Translations under genes and position numbers: made by a program
Shown: positions 25,097 through 36,677 of the stretch, in pieces
How the letters are laid out: each line of letters begins with the position of its first letter
How positions within the stretch are numbered: the first letter of the stretch is position 1
The notes under the pieces: generated by a model
Told to the model about the DNA's origin: nothing
What the model saw: the letters and a program-made list of their open reading frames with translations, nothing else
Database searches by the model: none
DNA from: Flaviflagellibacter rhizophilus
GTDB taxonomy: Bacteria; Pseudomonadota; Alphaproteobacteria; Rhizobiales; Methylopilaceae
NCBI RefSeq assembly: GCF_033898525.1
Contig: NZ_JAXAFJ010000002.1
Span: 124,001-188,000, forward strand
DNA: 64,000 nt
Reading direction: 5' to 3'

Positions 25097-27361
25097 GTGA
25101 CTGTCGTTCAGCCGCCACGTACGCGTCTTAAAGCTGCGACATCCACCCCGCAGGCGAGCCCCCAAATGACCGATCTTGAGCTGGACGACAACGCAGTGCA
25201 GGACAATCCGGTCGCCGTCACGCAGCCGTCCTCGGACCTCAGGCACTCGCCGGACAGGTTCATCAATCGCGAGCTCTCCTGGCTGCAGTTCAATCGCCGC
25301 GTCATGGAAGAAGCGGCGAACCCGAACCATCCATTGCTGGAGCAGGTGCGGTTCCTGTCCATCTCCGCCAACAATTTGGACGAGTTCTTCATGGTGCGCG
25401 TAGCCGGCCTCAAGGGGCAGGAGCGCACCGGCGTCACGGTCATAAGCCCGGACGGACTGACGCCGACCGAACAACTGGCGCGGATCAACGACGTGGTCGT
25501 CGCCCTGGCGGGAGACCAGCAGCGCCGTTGGCTGGAACTGCAGCCGGAGCTTGCCAAGGCCGGGATCGTCATGGTCGGGCCCGCTGATCTCAGCGCGACC
25601 GAGCATGCGTGGCTCGAAGACTACTTCATGCAGTACATCTTCCCGGTGCTGACGCCGATGGCTGTCGACCCGGCGCATCCGTTCCCGTTCATTCCCAATC
25701 TCGGCTTCTCGCTGGCGCTGCAGATGGCGCGGCACAGCGATGGTCGCGCGCTCAATGCGCTTGTCCGCGTTCCTGCGAAGATCGACCGCTTCATCCGCCT
25801 GGCAAACAGCGAAGGTGGCACGACGCGCCTGGTGCTGCTCGAGGATGTCATCGGGCTCTTCATCAACCGGCTCTTCCCCGGCTACCTCGTGAAGGGGCAG
25901 GGCGCCTTCCGCGTCATTCGTGACAGCGACATCGAAGTCGAGGAGGAGGCGGAAGATCTCGTCCGCCTCTTCGAATCGGCCTTGAAGCAGCGTCGCCGCG
26001 GAACGGTCATCCGTCTCGAAATCCAGAGTGCGACGCCGCCCGAACTCCTGCAGTTCGTAGCCGCCGCCCTGCACGTCCGCGAGACCGAGATATTCCTCGT
26101 CGACGGGCTGATCGCGTTGAACGAGCTCTCGCAGGTCGTTTCCGTCGAACGCCCGGAGCTGAAGTTCATCCCCTACAATGCGCGCTTTCCGGAGCGCATC
26201 CGCGAACATGGGGGCGATTGCTTTGCCGCCATCAAGCAGAAGGACATCATCGTCCATCATCCCTATGAGAGCTTCGATGCCGTCGTTCAGTTCCTGAACC
26301 AGGCTGCGCGGGACCCGGATGTCGTCGCTATCAAGCAGACGCTCTACCGCACCTCGTCCGACAGCCCCATCGTCCGCGCCTTGATGGAAGCTGCCGAGGC
26401 CGGAAAGTCGGTGACGGCACTGGTCGAGCTGAAGGCACGCTTCGACGAGGAAGCCAATATCCGCTGGGCCCGAGACCTGGAAAAAGCCGGTGTGCAGGTT
26501 GTCTTCGGCTTCATCGAGATGAAGACGCACGCCAAGCTCTCGCTGGTGGTGCGCCGCGAGTCGGGTCAACTCGTCACGTACTGCCATATGGGGACTGGCA
26601 ATTATCACCCCATCACGGCGCGCATCTACACCGACCTCAGCTTCTTCTCCGCAGACCCGGTCATCGCGCGCGACGTTGCCCGCCTGTTCAATTTCATCAC
26701 GGGCTACGCCGAGCCGGCGGAACTTGAAGTGATGGCGGCGTCACCTTTCACGCTGCGGCGTCGCATTCTCGAACACATCGCCGGCGAGATCGCGCACGCC
26801 AAAGCAGGCCGCCCGGCGGCCATCTGGGTGAAGCTGAACAGCCTCGTCGACAGCGTGATCATCGACGCGCTTTACGATGCCAGCCGCGCGGGTGTGGAAG
26901 TGGATCTCGTCATCCGCGGAATCTGCTGCCTGCGTCCAGGTGTGCCGGGCCTGTCGGACAACATCAGGGCGAAGTCGATCGTCGGCCGCTTCCTGGAGCA
27001 TTCCCGCGTGATCTGTTTCGGCAACGGCCACGGGCTGCCGCATCCAAGGGCCGTCGTCTACATCTCCTCGGCGGACTGGATGCCTCGCAACCTTGATCGC
27101 AGGGTGGAAACGCTGGTGCCGATCCTCAATCCCACCGTGCACGAGCAGGTGCTCGACCAGATCATGGTGGCGAATCTGAAGGACAACCAGCAGAGCTGGA
27201 CCGTACTGCCGGACGGCACCTCCCGCAGAATCCATCCGCAGGATGGCGAGGAACCGTTCAACGCCCATCGTTACTTCATGACCAATCCGAGTCTTTCCGG
27301 CCGTGGCAAATCCGTCAAGAAAAGCCCGCCGCGCCGTATCGCACGCCGTGGGCGGGACTGA
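25097..27361 (+). CDS. ppk: Polyphosphate kinase 1
   Basis: Reversibly polymerises the gamma-phosphate of ATP into polyphosphate. The 754-residue protein has the PPK1 N-domain (FINRELSWLQFNRRVMEEA), the phosphorylated-histidine site KTHAKLSLVV (His478) and the HMGTGNYH motif. The GTG at 25097 follows GGAGAG at 25081; an ATG at 25166 is a possible shorter start. Four bases separate it from hdaA, and ppx follows, so synthesis and breakdown genes are coexpressed. Confidence 0.96.
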   Translation: MTVVQPPRTRLKAATSTPQASPQMTDLELDDNAVQDNPVAVTQPSSDLRHSPDRFINRELSWLQFNRRVMEEAANPNHPLLEQVRFLSISANNLDEFFMVRVAGLKGQERTGVTVISPDGLTPTEQLARINDVVVALAGDQQRRWLELQPELAKAGIVMVGPADLSATEHAWLEDYFMQYIFPVLTPMAVDPAHPFPFIPNLGFSLALQMARHSDGRALNALVRVPAKIDRFIRLANSEGGTTRLVLLEDVIGLFINRLFPGYLVKGQGAFRVIRDSDIEVEEEAEDLVRLFESALKQRRRGTVIRLEIQSATPPELLQFVAAALHVRETEIFLVDGLIALNELSQVVSVERPELKFIPYNARFPERIREHGGDCFAAIKQKDIIVHHPYESFDAVVQFLNQAARDPDVVAIKQTLYRTSSDSPIVRALMEAAEAGKSVTALVELKARFDEEANIRWARDLEKAGVQVVFGFIEMKTHAKLSLVVRRESGQLVTYCHMGTGNYHPITARIYTDLSFFSADPVIARDVARLFNFITGYAEPAELEVMAASPFTLRRRILEHIAGEIAHAKAGRPAAIWVKLNSLVDSVIIDALYDASRAGVEVDLVIRGICCLRPGVPGLSDNIRAKSIVGRFLEHSRVICFGNGHGLPHPRAVVYISSADWMPRNLDRRVETLVPILNPTVHEQVLDQIMVANLKDNQQSWTVLPDGTSRRIHPQDGEEPFNAHRYFMTNPSLSGRGKSVKKSPPRRIARRGRD

Positions 27362-27365
27362 CCCA

Positions 27366-28904
27366 GTGTCTGTGGCGACGTCCGTTTCCCGGGAGATGGA
27401 GGAGGCGAGGGGCCGGTTGCGCATGGGCGCCACCGTGGCCGTCATCGACATCGGGTCGAACTCCGTTCGTCTCGTCGCCTATGAGGGGCTGGCACGCAGC
27501 CCCACGCCTTTGTTCAACGAGAAGGCCATGTGCGGCCTTGGCCGCTCGGTTGCGCTGACGGGAAGGCTAGCTGACGAGGCCGTCGCGTGTGCGCTCGCGG
27601 CCCTGCGGCGCTTCCGGGCTCTTTGCGACGTTATGAATGTCGGGCAGCTGTGGGTTCTCGCGACGGCCGCCGCGCGGGATGCCGAGAACGGCCAAGCCTT
27701 CCTCGAGGAGGCGTCACGCATTTGCCGTGCCGAGATCCAGCTGCTCTCGGGCAAGCGCGAAGCCTATCTCTCCGCTCTCGGCATCGTCTCCGGCGTCCAT
27801 GATCCGGACGGCATCGTGGGCGATATGGGCGGCGGCAGCCTTGAGCTGGTGCGTGTCTTCGACCGCACGATCGGCAACGGGATCACGCTTCCTCTCGGCG
27901 GCCTGTTCCTCCAGGACGCAGCCGACGGCCAGATCAAGAAGGCCGAGAAACTGATCGTCGACCAGTTGAAGCGGGTGCCGGACATCGCCTCCTATGAGGG
28001 CAAGACCTTCTATGCCGTTGGCGGCACATGGCGAGCGCTCGCGCGCCTGCACATGTCGGAAAAGGACTACCCGCTGCGCGTCATGCACGGCTACACCATT
28101 CCGGCGAAGGAGGCCTTGGCCTTCTGTCGCCGGGTGGCCACCAGCAACCCGGCGGGACTGCGCGGCGTGGAGTCCGTTGCCAGCGACCGGCGGCCTTTGC
28201 TGCCCTATGGCGCCTTGCTGCTCCAGCACATCATCACCGCGGCGAAACCGCAGGATGTCATGATTTCCGGCGTCGGCGTGCGCGAAGGCCTTCTCTACGA
28301 GGTGCTGGATGACGCGGAGAAGCAGCAGGATCCGCTGGTGACGGCTGCTGCCGATCTGAGCGCGCTGCGCTCCCGCTCACCCCGCCATGGTTACGAGCTT
28401 GTCGACTGGACGGACCAGTTGTTCGAGTCGGCCGGTCTCGATGAGAGCGATGAGGAGGCGCGTCTTCGCCACGCCGCCTGCCATCTCGGCGATCTCGGCT
28501 GGCGGGCCCATCCCGACTACCGGGGGGAGCAGAGCTTCAACATTATCGCCAACGCCGCTTTCGTGGGCGTCGACCACAGCGGGCGCGGCTATCTGGCTCT
28601 GGCTGTCTACTACCGCCATGAAGGCTTGCGCGACGAGGGTGTCAGCCCACGGCTGCGGGCACTCGTGACCCCGCGTCTGCTGGAGCAAGCCCGCCTTCTC
28701 GGCGCCGCGATGCGCGTGGCCTATCTTGTCTCGGCGTCTACGCCCGGCGTTCTGCCGCGCGCCGCGCTGGTGGTGTCCGGAGACCGGCTGGTGCTGACGC
28801 TGCCGCCGGAACTGGCCGATCTCAAGGGCGACCGCCTCGCGAACCGCGTTCGCCAGATGGCAAAGCTGCTCGGCAAGGAACCGGCAGTCCAGGTCTCGCC
28901 TTAG
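27366..28904 (+). CDS. ppx: Exopolyphosphatase (Ppx/GppA family)
   Basis: Releases phosphate from the ends of polyphosphate or acts on pppGpp. The 512-residue protein has the actin-fold VAVIDIGSNSVRL phosphate loop, the GDMGGGSLELV second loop and LPLGG. Start choice is uncertain: GTG 27366 (5 bp after the ppk stop), ATG 27396 or ATG 27423. The frame is open further upstream inside ppk, which is unlikely to be used. The C-terminal HD-like part (LGDLGWRAHPDYRGE) is as in longer Ppx proteins. Confidence 0.93.
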   Translation: MSVATSVSREMEEARGRLRMGATVAVIDIGSNSVRLVAYEGLARSPTPLFNEKAMCGLGRSVALTGRLADEAVACALAALRRFRALCDVMNVGQLWVLATAAARDAENGQAFLEEASRICRAEIQLLSGKREAYLSALGIVSGVHDPDGIVGDMGGGSLELVRVFDRTIGNGITLPLGGLFLQDAADGQIKKAEKLIVDQLKRVPDIASYEGKTFYAVGGTWRALARLHMSEKDYPLRVMHGYTIPAKEALAFCRRVATSNPAGLRGVESVASDRRPLLPYGALLLQHIITAAKPQDVMISGVGVREGLLYEVLDDAEKQQDPLVTAAADLSALRSRSPRHGYELVDWTDQLFESAGLDESDEEARLRHAACHLGDLGWRAHPDYRGEQSFNIIANAAFVGVDHSGRGYLALAVYYRHEGLRDEGVSPRLRALVTPRLLEQARLLGAAMRVAYLVSASTPGVLPRAALVVSGDRLVLTLPPELADLKGDRLANRVRQMAKLLGKEPAVQVSP

Positions 28905-28911
28905 CCGAGAT

Positions 28912-30060
28912 TCAGCCGGCGGTCGGAAGTGCCGCCACGCGGCCGCGCTTGAGGCCGAGCGCGATCTCGCCACGCTTGAGGCCCAGAGCTTTCTCGCCGA
29001 ACAATTCGCGCCTCCAGCCCGCCAGAGCCGGCACGTCCGGGGCATCTTCTCCCGCGATACGTTCCAGATCATCCGTGGTCGCGAGAATTTTCGGCGCAAC
29101 GCCCTCCTTCTCGGAGACCATCTTCAGGAGCACCCGCAGCAGTTCGACGGTTGCGCCGGTGCCGTTCTGGGCGGGGCGATCACGCTCGATCTTCGGGATC
29201 GTCGCCGTCTCGCGCTCCAGCCCCCGCTTCACGGCAGCCAGCACATCGGTGCCCGAGCGCGAGCGCTCGAAGCCGTTCGGCACGCCGCGCAGCCCGCCAA
29301 GGGCTTCGACTGTGGTGGGAGCCCGGAGCGCGATCTCGCCAAGGATCTCATCCTTCACGATGCGCGAACGCGGCACGTCGCGACTCTGCGCCTCGGCCTC
29401 GCGCCACGCTGCGATCTCCATGAGGACGGCAAGGTCGCGCGGCTTGCGCAGCCGCACCTTGATGCGCTTCCACGCATCCTCCGGCGCCTGCCGGTAGGTG
29501 TCGGGCGAGGTCAGCACCGCCATCTCCTCGCTGACCCAGTCGGCGCGTCCGCGCTTCTCAAGGCCCTCGGCGAGGTGCCGGTAGACATCCCTGAGATAGG
29601 TGACATCGGCCAGAGCGTAGGTGATCTGAGCCTCCGACAGAGGGCGACGGCTCCAGTCCGTGAACCGCGACGACTTGTCGAGCATCACATTGCTGACGCG
29701 CTGGACCAGCTGGTCGTAGGACACGGACTCGCCGTAGCCCAGCACCATTGCCGCGACCTGAGTGTCGAACACGGGATGCGGGATCATCTCGGCCAGGTGC
29801 CAGATGATCTCGATGTCCTGCCGCCCGGCGTGGAACACCTTCAGCACCCTCTCGTCCGCCATCAGGTGGAAGAGAGGCGAAAGATCGATGTCGGGCGCGA
29901 GCGCATCCACGGCCACGGCTTCGTGGTCATCCGCGAGCTGGACGACGCACAGCTTCGGCCAGAAGGTGCTTTCCCTCAGGAATTCCGTATCGACGGTGAC
30001 GAAGGCGGAGTTTGAGAGCCGGCGGCAGGCAGCCGCGAGATCTGCGGTAGTCGTGATCAT
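28912..30060 (-). CDS. rnd: Ribonuclease D
   Basis: A 3'-5' exoribonuclease for tRNA and stable-RNA maturation. The 382-residue protein has the DEDDy residues: VDTEFLRE (Exo I), HAGRQDIEI (Exo II) and YALADVTYLRDVY (Exo III), then an HRDC domain. The C-terminus carries a tandem repeat of ALGLKRG units encoded by a 27-bp duplication. Clustered ATGs at 30060, 30063 and 30072 leave the start uncertain. It converges with ppx, 7 bp between stops. Confidence 0.94.
   Translation of the reverse strand: MITTTADLAAACRRLSNSAFVTVDTEFLRESTFWPKLCVVQLADDHEAVAVDALAPDIDLSPLFHLMADERVLKVFHAGRQDIEIIWHLAEMIPHPVFDTQVAAMVLGYGESVSYDQLVQRVSNVMLDKSSRFTDWSRRPLSEAQITYALADVTYLRDVYRHLAEGLEKRGRADWVSEEMAVLTSPDTYRQAPEDAWKRIKVRLRKPRDLAVLMEIAAWREAEAQSRDVPRSRIVKDEILGEIALRAPTTVEALGGLRGVPNGFERSRSGTDVLAAVKRGLERETATIPKIERDRPAQNGTGATVELLRVLLKMVSEKEGVAPKILATTDDLERIAGEDAPDVPALAGWRRELFGEKALGLKRGEIALGLKRGRVAALPTAG
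28942..28995. repeat. 27-bp tandem duplication in the rnd 3' end
   Basis: Bases 28942-28968 and 28969-28995 are direct repeats with about five mismatches. On the coding strand they give KALGLKRGE then IALGLKRGR in the RNase D C-terminus. The length is a multiple of three, so the frame is kept. Confidence 0.85.
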
Positions 30061-30187
30061 CATGCAGTGCATATAGACTGAGTCCATCCGCAGCACGACT
30101 CAACTACGCAGCCAAGGTTGACAAGTCGGCGGCGTGCGTGCGTCTTCCGCCCCTGTTTTTCGCCCAGAGCGACACCGGGATCCCCTT

Positions 30188-31987
30188 ATGCATCGTTATC
30201 GCACCCACACCTGCGGCCAGCTTCGCGAGGAGCAGATCGGCGACACCGTGCGGCTGTCCGGCTGGGTGCATCGCGTCCGGGACCATGGCGGCGTGCTGTT
30301 CATCGACCTGCGCGATCATTACGGCATCACCCAGTGCGTTGCAGACCCCGACAGCGCGGCCTTCGCAGCGGTCGAGAAGATGCGCTCGGAATGGGTGGTG
30401 CGTCTGGAAGGCTCCGTCCGCAAGCGTCCCGCCGGCACGGAGAATTCCGATCTTCCGACCGGCCAGATCGAGCTGTTCATCACGGGCGCGGAAGTGCTGG
30501 GCGCGGCCGCCGAACTGCCGCTGCCGGTGTTCGGCGAGCCGGATTATCCGGAAGAAATCCGCCTCCGCTACCGCTTCATCGACCTGCGCCGCGAGACGCT
30601 GCACCGCAACATCATGACGCGCACGAAGATCGTGGCGTCCATGCGCCGCCGCATGACGGAGGCTGGATTCACGGAATTCGCCACGCCGATCCTGACCGCG
30701 TCGTCCCCGGAAGGCGCGCGCGACTTCCTGGTGCCCTCGCGCATCCACCCCGGCAATTTCTACGCGCTGCCGCAGGCGCCGCAGCAGTACAAGCAGCTGC
30801 TGATGGTGGCCGGCTTCGACCGCTACTTCCAGATCGCTCCCTGCTTCCGCGACGAAGACCCGCGCGCCGACCGCCTGCCGGGCGAGTTCTACCAGCTCGA
30901 TCTGGAGATGAGCTTCGTCGAGCAGGAAGACGTGTTCCAGACCATGGAGCCGGTGCTGCGCGGCGTGTTCGAGGAGTTCGCCGAGGGCAAGCCGGTAACC
31001 CAGGAATTTCCGCGCATACGGCATGCCGATGCCATGCTGAAATATGGCTCCGACAAGCCCGACCTGCGAAACCCGCTGGTCATCGCCGATGTCAGCGACG
31101 AGTTCATGCGTGACGGCGTGACCTTCAACGCCTTCCGCAACGTCATCGGCTCTGGCGGCGTGGTGCGCGCCATCCCGGCGCCGGGCGCCGCCGTGCAGCC
31201 GCGCTCCTTCTTCGACAAGCTGAACGACTGGGCACGCGGCGAGGGGGCTCCGGGCCTTGGCTATGTCGTGTTCGATGACGAGACCGGCGTGCTGACGGGC
31301 AAGGGCCCCATTGCGAAATTCATCCCGCCAGACGTGCTGGCCGCCATCGCCTCCAAGGCCGGCGTTGGCGCGGGCGATGCGGTGTTCTTCTCCGCCGGCG
31401 TGGAAGAGAAGGCGGCCAAGCTGGCGGGCGCGGCGCGCATCCGCATCGGCGACGAACTCGGCGTCAGCGACAAGGATCGCTTCGAGCTGTGCTGGATCGT
31501 CGACTTCCCGTTCTACGAGTGGAACGAGGAGGAGAAGCGGGTCGACTTCGCGCACAACCCGTTCTCGATGCCGCAGGGCGGCCTCGAGGCGCTGCAGACC
31601 AAGGATCCGCTGACGATCCCGGCCTTCCAGTATGACCTCGTCTGCAACGGCTTCGAGATCGCCTCCGGCGGCATCCGCAACCACAAGCCCGACACCATGC
31701 TCAAGGCCTTCGAGCTGGCGGGCTACGGCGAAGATACCGTGGTCGAGCGCTTCGGCGGCATGTACCGGGCCTTCCAGTACGGCGCGCCGCCCCATGGCGG
31801 CATGGCTGCGGGCGTGGACCGCGTGGTGATGCTGCTGTGTGGCGCGCAGACCGTGCGCGACGTGGCCCTTTTCCCGATGAACCAGCGCGCCGAGGACATC
31901 CTCATGGGTGCGCCGGCTCCGGCAAGCACCAAGCAGCTTCGCGAGCTCAGCCTGCGGGTCAATCCGCTGGAGAAGAAAGCGGTCTAG
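30188..31987 (+). CDS. aspS: Aspartyl-tRNA synthetase, probably non-discriminating
   Basis: Charges tRNA-Asp, and possibly tRNA-Asn, with aspartate. The 599-residue bacterial-type enzyme has the OB-fold anticodon domain (GWVHRVRDHGG), class II motif 2 FRDEDPRADR and motif 3 GMAAGVDRVVM, plus the GAD insertion. The His in RDHGG and the Gly in RPAGT match residues that separate non-discriminating AspRS from the strict E. coli type. ATG at 30188 matches family length. Confidence 0.95.
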   Translation: MHRYRTHTCGQLREEQIGDTVRLSGWVHRVRDHGGVLFIDLRDHYGITQCVADPDSAAFAAVEKMRSEWVVRLEGSVRKRPAGTENSDLPTGQIELFITGAEVLGAAAELPLPVFGEPDYPEEIRLRYRFIDLRRETLHRNIMTRTKIVASMRRRMTEAGFTEFATPILTASSPEGARDFLVPSRIHPGNFYALPQAPQQYKQLLMVAGFDRYFQIAPCFRDEDPRADRLPGEFYQLDLEMSFVEQEDVFQTMEPVLRGVFEEFAEGKPVTQEFPRIRHADAMLKYGSDKPDLRNPLVIADVSDEFMRDGVTFNAFRNVIGSGGVVRAIPAPGAAVQPRSFFDKLNDWARGEGAPGLGYVVFDDETGVLTGKGPIAKFIPPDVLAAIASKAGVGAGDAVFFSAGVEEKAAKLAGAARIRIGDELGVSDKDRFELCWIVDFPFYEWNEEEKRVDFAHNPFSMPQGGLEALQTKDPLTIPAFQYDLVCNGFEIASGGIRNHKPDTMLKAFELAGYGEDTVVERFGGMYRAFQYGAPPHGGMAAGVDRVVMLLCGAQTVRDVALFPMNQRAEDILMGAPAPASTKQLRELSLRVNPLEKKAV

Positions 31988-32058
31988 CCCGTTCGGGGCG
32001 CTTGAACGGCGCGCCCGAACCGGCTTCATTCGGCACCCCAAGACACGAGAGCTGACCC

Positions 32059-34347
<2,289 letters not shown>

Positions 34348-34369
34348 CTTCCTTCAAGCGTTTGTCGTG

Positions 34370-34400
34370 CTGGGGCGGCGCCGCTCAGGCGCCGCCCCAG
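34370..34400. terminator. Hairpin between maeB and the convergent SDR gene
   Basis: A perfect 13-bp GC-rich stem (CTGGGGCGGCGCC with its complement) and 5-nt loop begins 22 bp after the maeB stop. Its right arm is the 3' end of the convergent SDR coding region and includes that gene's stop in the loop. No T-run is clear on either side. Confidence 0.55.
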
Positions 34401-35158
34401 TTCATCGTCAGGCCGCCATCCATCGTCCAGGTCTGGCCGGTGACGTAGTCGCCATAGTCCGAGGCCAGGAACAGGGCCAGCCGCGCGATCTCGACTGGCT
34501 GGCCGGCCCGATGCCACGGGATCTCCTTGAAGCTGGCCTCCCGCTTCTCCGGATCGTCGATGCGCTCTTGCGTCATCGGCGTCTCGATCATGCCGGGCGC
34601 GATATTGTTCACATTGATGCGCAACTCGGCCAGCTCAACCGATAGGCTCCGGGTGAGGGAGCCGAGCCCGGCCTTGCTCATGCCGTAAGGAGCGGACTGC
34701 GCCGTCGGCAGGTGCTGCGCCACGGATGAGATGTTGACGATGCGTCCCTTGCCGCCATTGGCCTGCCGCAGCTTGACGAAGGCCCGGGCGCAGTACAGCG
34801 GCCCCTTCAGGTTCGTGTCGAGCACCACGTCCAGCTGATCGTCAGCGAGATCGGCCACCGGTGTCTTCTCGCCCATGCCCTTGCCGGCATTGTTGACCAG
34901 CACGTCGGGAACGCCGAATTCCACGGCCGCCCGCTCGAAGAAGCTGCCAACGGCACCGGAGTTGCGAACGTCGAGTTGCGCCACCATCGCGCGCCGGCCA
35001 GTGGCCTCGATCCGGCGCTTCGTTTCGGCGGCACCGGCTTCATCCGTGTGGAAGGTGATCACCACGTCGGCGCCAGCCTTGGCGAACTCCTCGGCGATGG
35101 CTTGACCAATGCCGGAATCCGCTCCCGTGACGAGGGCGATCTTGTTGTCGAGGCGCAT
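34385..35158 (-). CDS. SDR family oxidoreductase, glucose-1-dehydrogenase-like
   Basis: A 257-residue classical SDR: TGADSGIG at residues 11-18, NNAGKGMG, catalytic Ser in NISSVAQ and YGMSKAG with Tyr and Lys. It ends in GQTWTMDGGLTMNWGGA; the general pattern, including VITFHTDEAGAAET, resembles bacterial glucose-1-dehydrogenase-like SDRs. Substrate not proven. It follows a PfkB-type kinase gene on the same strand by 65 bp, suggesting joint sugar or polyol metabolism. Confidence 0.88.
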   Translation of the reverse strand: MRLDNKIALVTGADSGIGQAIAEEFAKAGADVVITFHTDEAGAAETKRRIEATGRRAMVAQLDVRNSGAVGSFFERAAVEFGVPDVLVNNAGKGMGEKTPVADLADDQLDVVLDTNLKGPLYCARAFVKLRQANGGKGRIVNISSVAQHLPTAQSAPYGMSKAGLGSLTRSLSVELAELRINVNNIAPGMIETPMTQERIDDPEKREASFKEIPWHRAGQPVEIARLALFLASDYGDYVTGQTWTMDGGLTMNWGGA

Positions 35159-35223
35159 GGTGTCTCCCAGGTTTCGGGATCAACGTGGCGCCCGGGCCCT
35201 CGTTCCCGCCCGGCACCGTGCGC

Positions 35224-36123
35224 TCAGGCGGCGCGCGCCTCCCGCATGACGCGGTTCACGTAATCGATGTCGCCGACCGAAGGCAGGCTGGCCTCGATGC
35301 CGAGATGCTGGACCGAGTGGGCCGAGGCCGCGCGCGCGAAGCGGAAATGCTCGCTCCAGGGCGCGTAGGGGCGCGCCAGATAAGAGTAGACATAGGAGCC
35401 GTGGAAGATGTCGCCGGCGCCGTTGGTGTCGACCACACGCTCCTCGGGCACGCACAGGGCCGGCATCGCCGAAACCTCGCCCGTCTCGTCGTACCAGAGG
35501 GAGCCGCGCTCCCCGAGCGTGACGGCACCGATCCGGCAGCCGCGCGACTTGAGGTAGTCCAGCATCTCTCCGGGTGTCAGCTGCATCTGTTCGCACATGC
35601 GCTCGGACACTGCCGCCACGTCTATGAAGGCCAGCAACTCGTCCGTGTTCTCACGCACGCCGCCGCCGTCGAGCGAGGTCAGGATCCCGGCTTCGCGGCA
35701 GACCCGCGCATAGTGGAGGGCGGCGTCCGGCTGGTGCCCGTCGAGGTGCAGCGCGCGGCAGCGCCCGAGATTGAGGCTGGGGAAGGGGTGCAGGTGCGCA
35801 TCGTCGCGGCACCGCACGATGGCTCTTTTGCCGCCATTGGGCATGATGAACGACAGGGAGGCGCCGCGCACCTTCCGGGCGTGCAGCGGGATCAGGTACT
35901 TGGCAGCCATATCGTGGAACATGCGCGACAGCCAGTCGTCGCCCATCGTGGTCAGCAGGTCCGGCGCAATGCCGAGCTTGGCGCAGCAGAAGGCGGCAGT
36001 GACCGCATTGCCGCCGAAGCTGACCGCATAGTCATCGGCCAATATCTTCTCGTCGCCCACGGGTATGTGCGGCGTGATGAAGGTGACGTCGATGTAGGTA
36101 TGCCCGATGAACAGCGCCTGCAT
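35224..36123 (-). CDS. PfkB family carbohydrate kinase
   Basis: Transfers phosphate from ATP to a sugar or nucleoside. The 299-residue protein has the N-terminal substrate motif FGGNAVTAAFCCAKLG and the C-terminal ATP/catalytic motif DTNGAGDIFHGSY with the base Asp. The ATG at 36123 has GGGAGGG at 36131-36137 with 7-nt spacing; a TTG two codons upstream is less likely. Substrate cannot be assigned. First gene of a probable two-gene unit with the SDR. Confidence 0.88.
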   Translation of the reverse strand: MQALFIGHTYIDVTFITPHIPVGDEKILADDYAVSFGGNAVTAAFCCAKLGIAPDLLTTMGDDWLSRMFHDMAAKYLIPLHARKVRGASLSFIMPNGGKRAIVRCRDDAHLHPFPSLNLGRCRALHLDGHQPDAALHYARVCREAGILTSLDGGGVRENTDELLAFIDVAAVSERMCEQMQLTPGEMLDYLKSRGCRIGAVTLGERGSLWYDETGEVSAMPALCVPEERVVDTNGAGDIFHGSYVYSYLARPYAPWSEHFRFARAASAHSVQHLGIEASLPSVGDIDYVNRVMREARAA

Positions 36124-36311
36124 CGCCAATCCCTCCCATGATCATGCCCAGAAGAAGACACGATCCGTTCAGCCATCATTAAGGCTGCCAATACTCTAAT
36201 GCAGGTCAGAGCTTCGGCGGTTCCATGGGCGTCTTGCAACCCCTGACCTTCGAGGATCGTGAAGATCGAAGACGTGACGGCGCAGGGCGCGCCAACATTC
36301 CGGGGGAAGAC

Positions 36312-36632
36312 ATGATTCGTGGTGTTGCACTGGCTGGCGCTATCCTGATGGCCGGCACATCTTTTCAGGCACAAGCGCAGGACGCACTGGCCGGCGGCCT
36401 TCTCGGCGCGGGCGCAGGCGCCATCCTGGGCGGCGCGATCACCGGCAAGGCTGGCGGTGCGGCAGCGGGCGCACTGCTGGGCGGCGCAACGGGCGCGATC
36501 ATTGCCGACCAGAACGACCGGCGGCCGCGCTACCGCGCCGAACGTAGGGGCTATTACTTCACCTCGCGGCACCGCTGCTTCTACGAGCATCCGAATGGCG
36601 ACGTGGTCCGGGTTTCGAACCGGCCCTGCTGA
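36312..36632 (+). CDS. Secreted glycine-zipper protein
   Basis: A 106-residue protein with a signal peptide (MIRGVALAGAILMAGTSFQAQA-Q) and a Gly/Ala zipper (LLGAGAGAILGGAITGKAGG, AAGALLGGATGAI) that could insert in a membrane, followed by an Arg-rich tail with two Cys (HRCFYEHP, NRPC). Similar small proteins are common in alphaproteobacterial envelopes; function unknown. The ATG at 36312 follows GGGGGAAG; the open frame upstream lacks a signal peptide. Confidence 0.8.
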   Translation: MIRGVALAGAILMAGTSFQAQAQDALAGGLLGAGAGAILGGAITGKAGGAAAGALLGGATGAIIADQNDRRPRYRAERRGYYFTSRHRCFYEHPNGDVVRVSNRPC

Positions 36633-36639
36633 GAAAAGA

Positions 36640-36672
36640 GAACACCGCCGGCTTTTGCCGGCGGTGTTCTTT
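36640..36672. terminator. Bidirectional rho-independent terminator
   Basis: A perfect 13-bp stem (GAACACCGCCGGC with complement) and TTTT loop lies between convergent genes. On the + strand it is followed by TTTC, on the - strand by TCTTTTCTC, so it can serve both the glycine-zipper gene and the CoA-binding gene. Confidence 0.85.
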
Positions 36673-36677
36673 CATGA

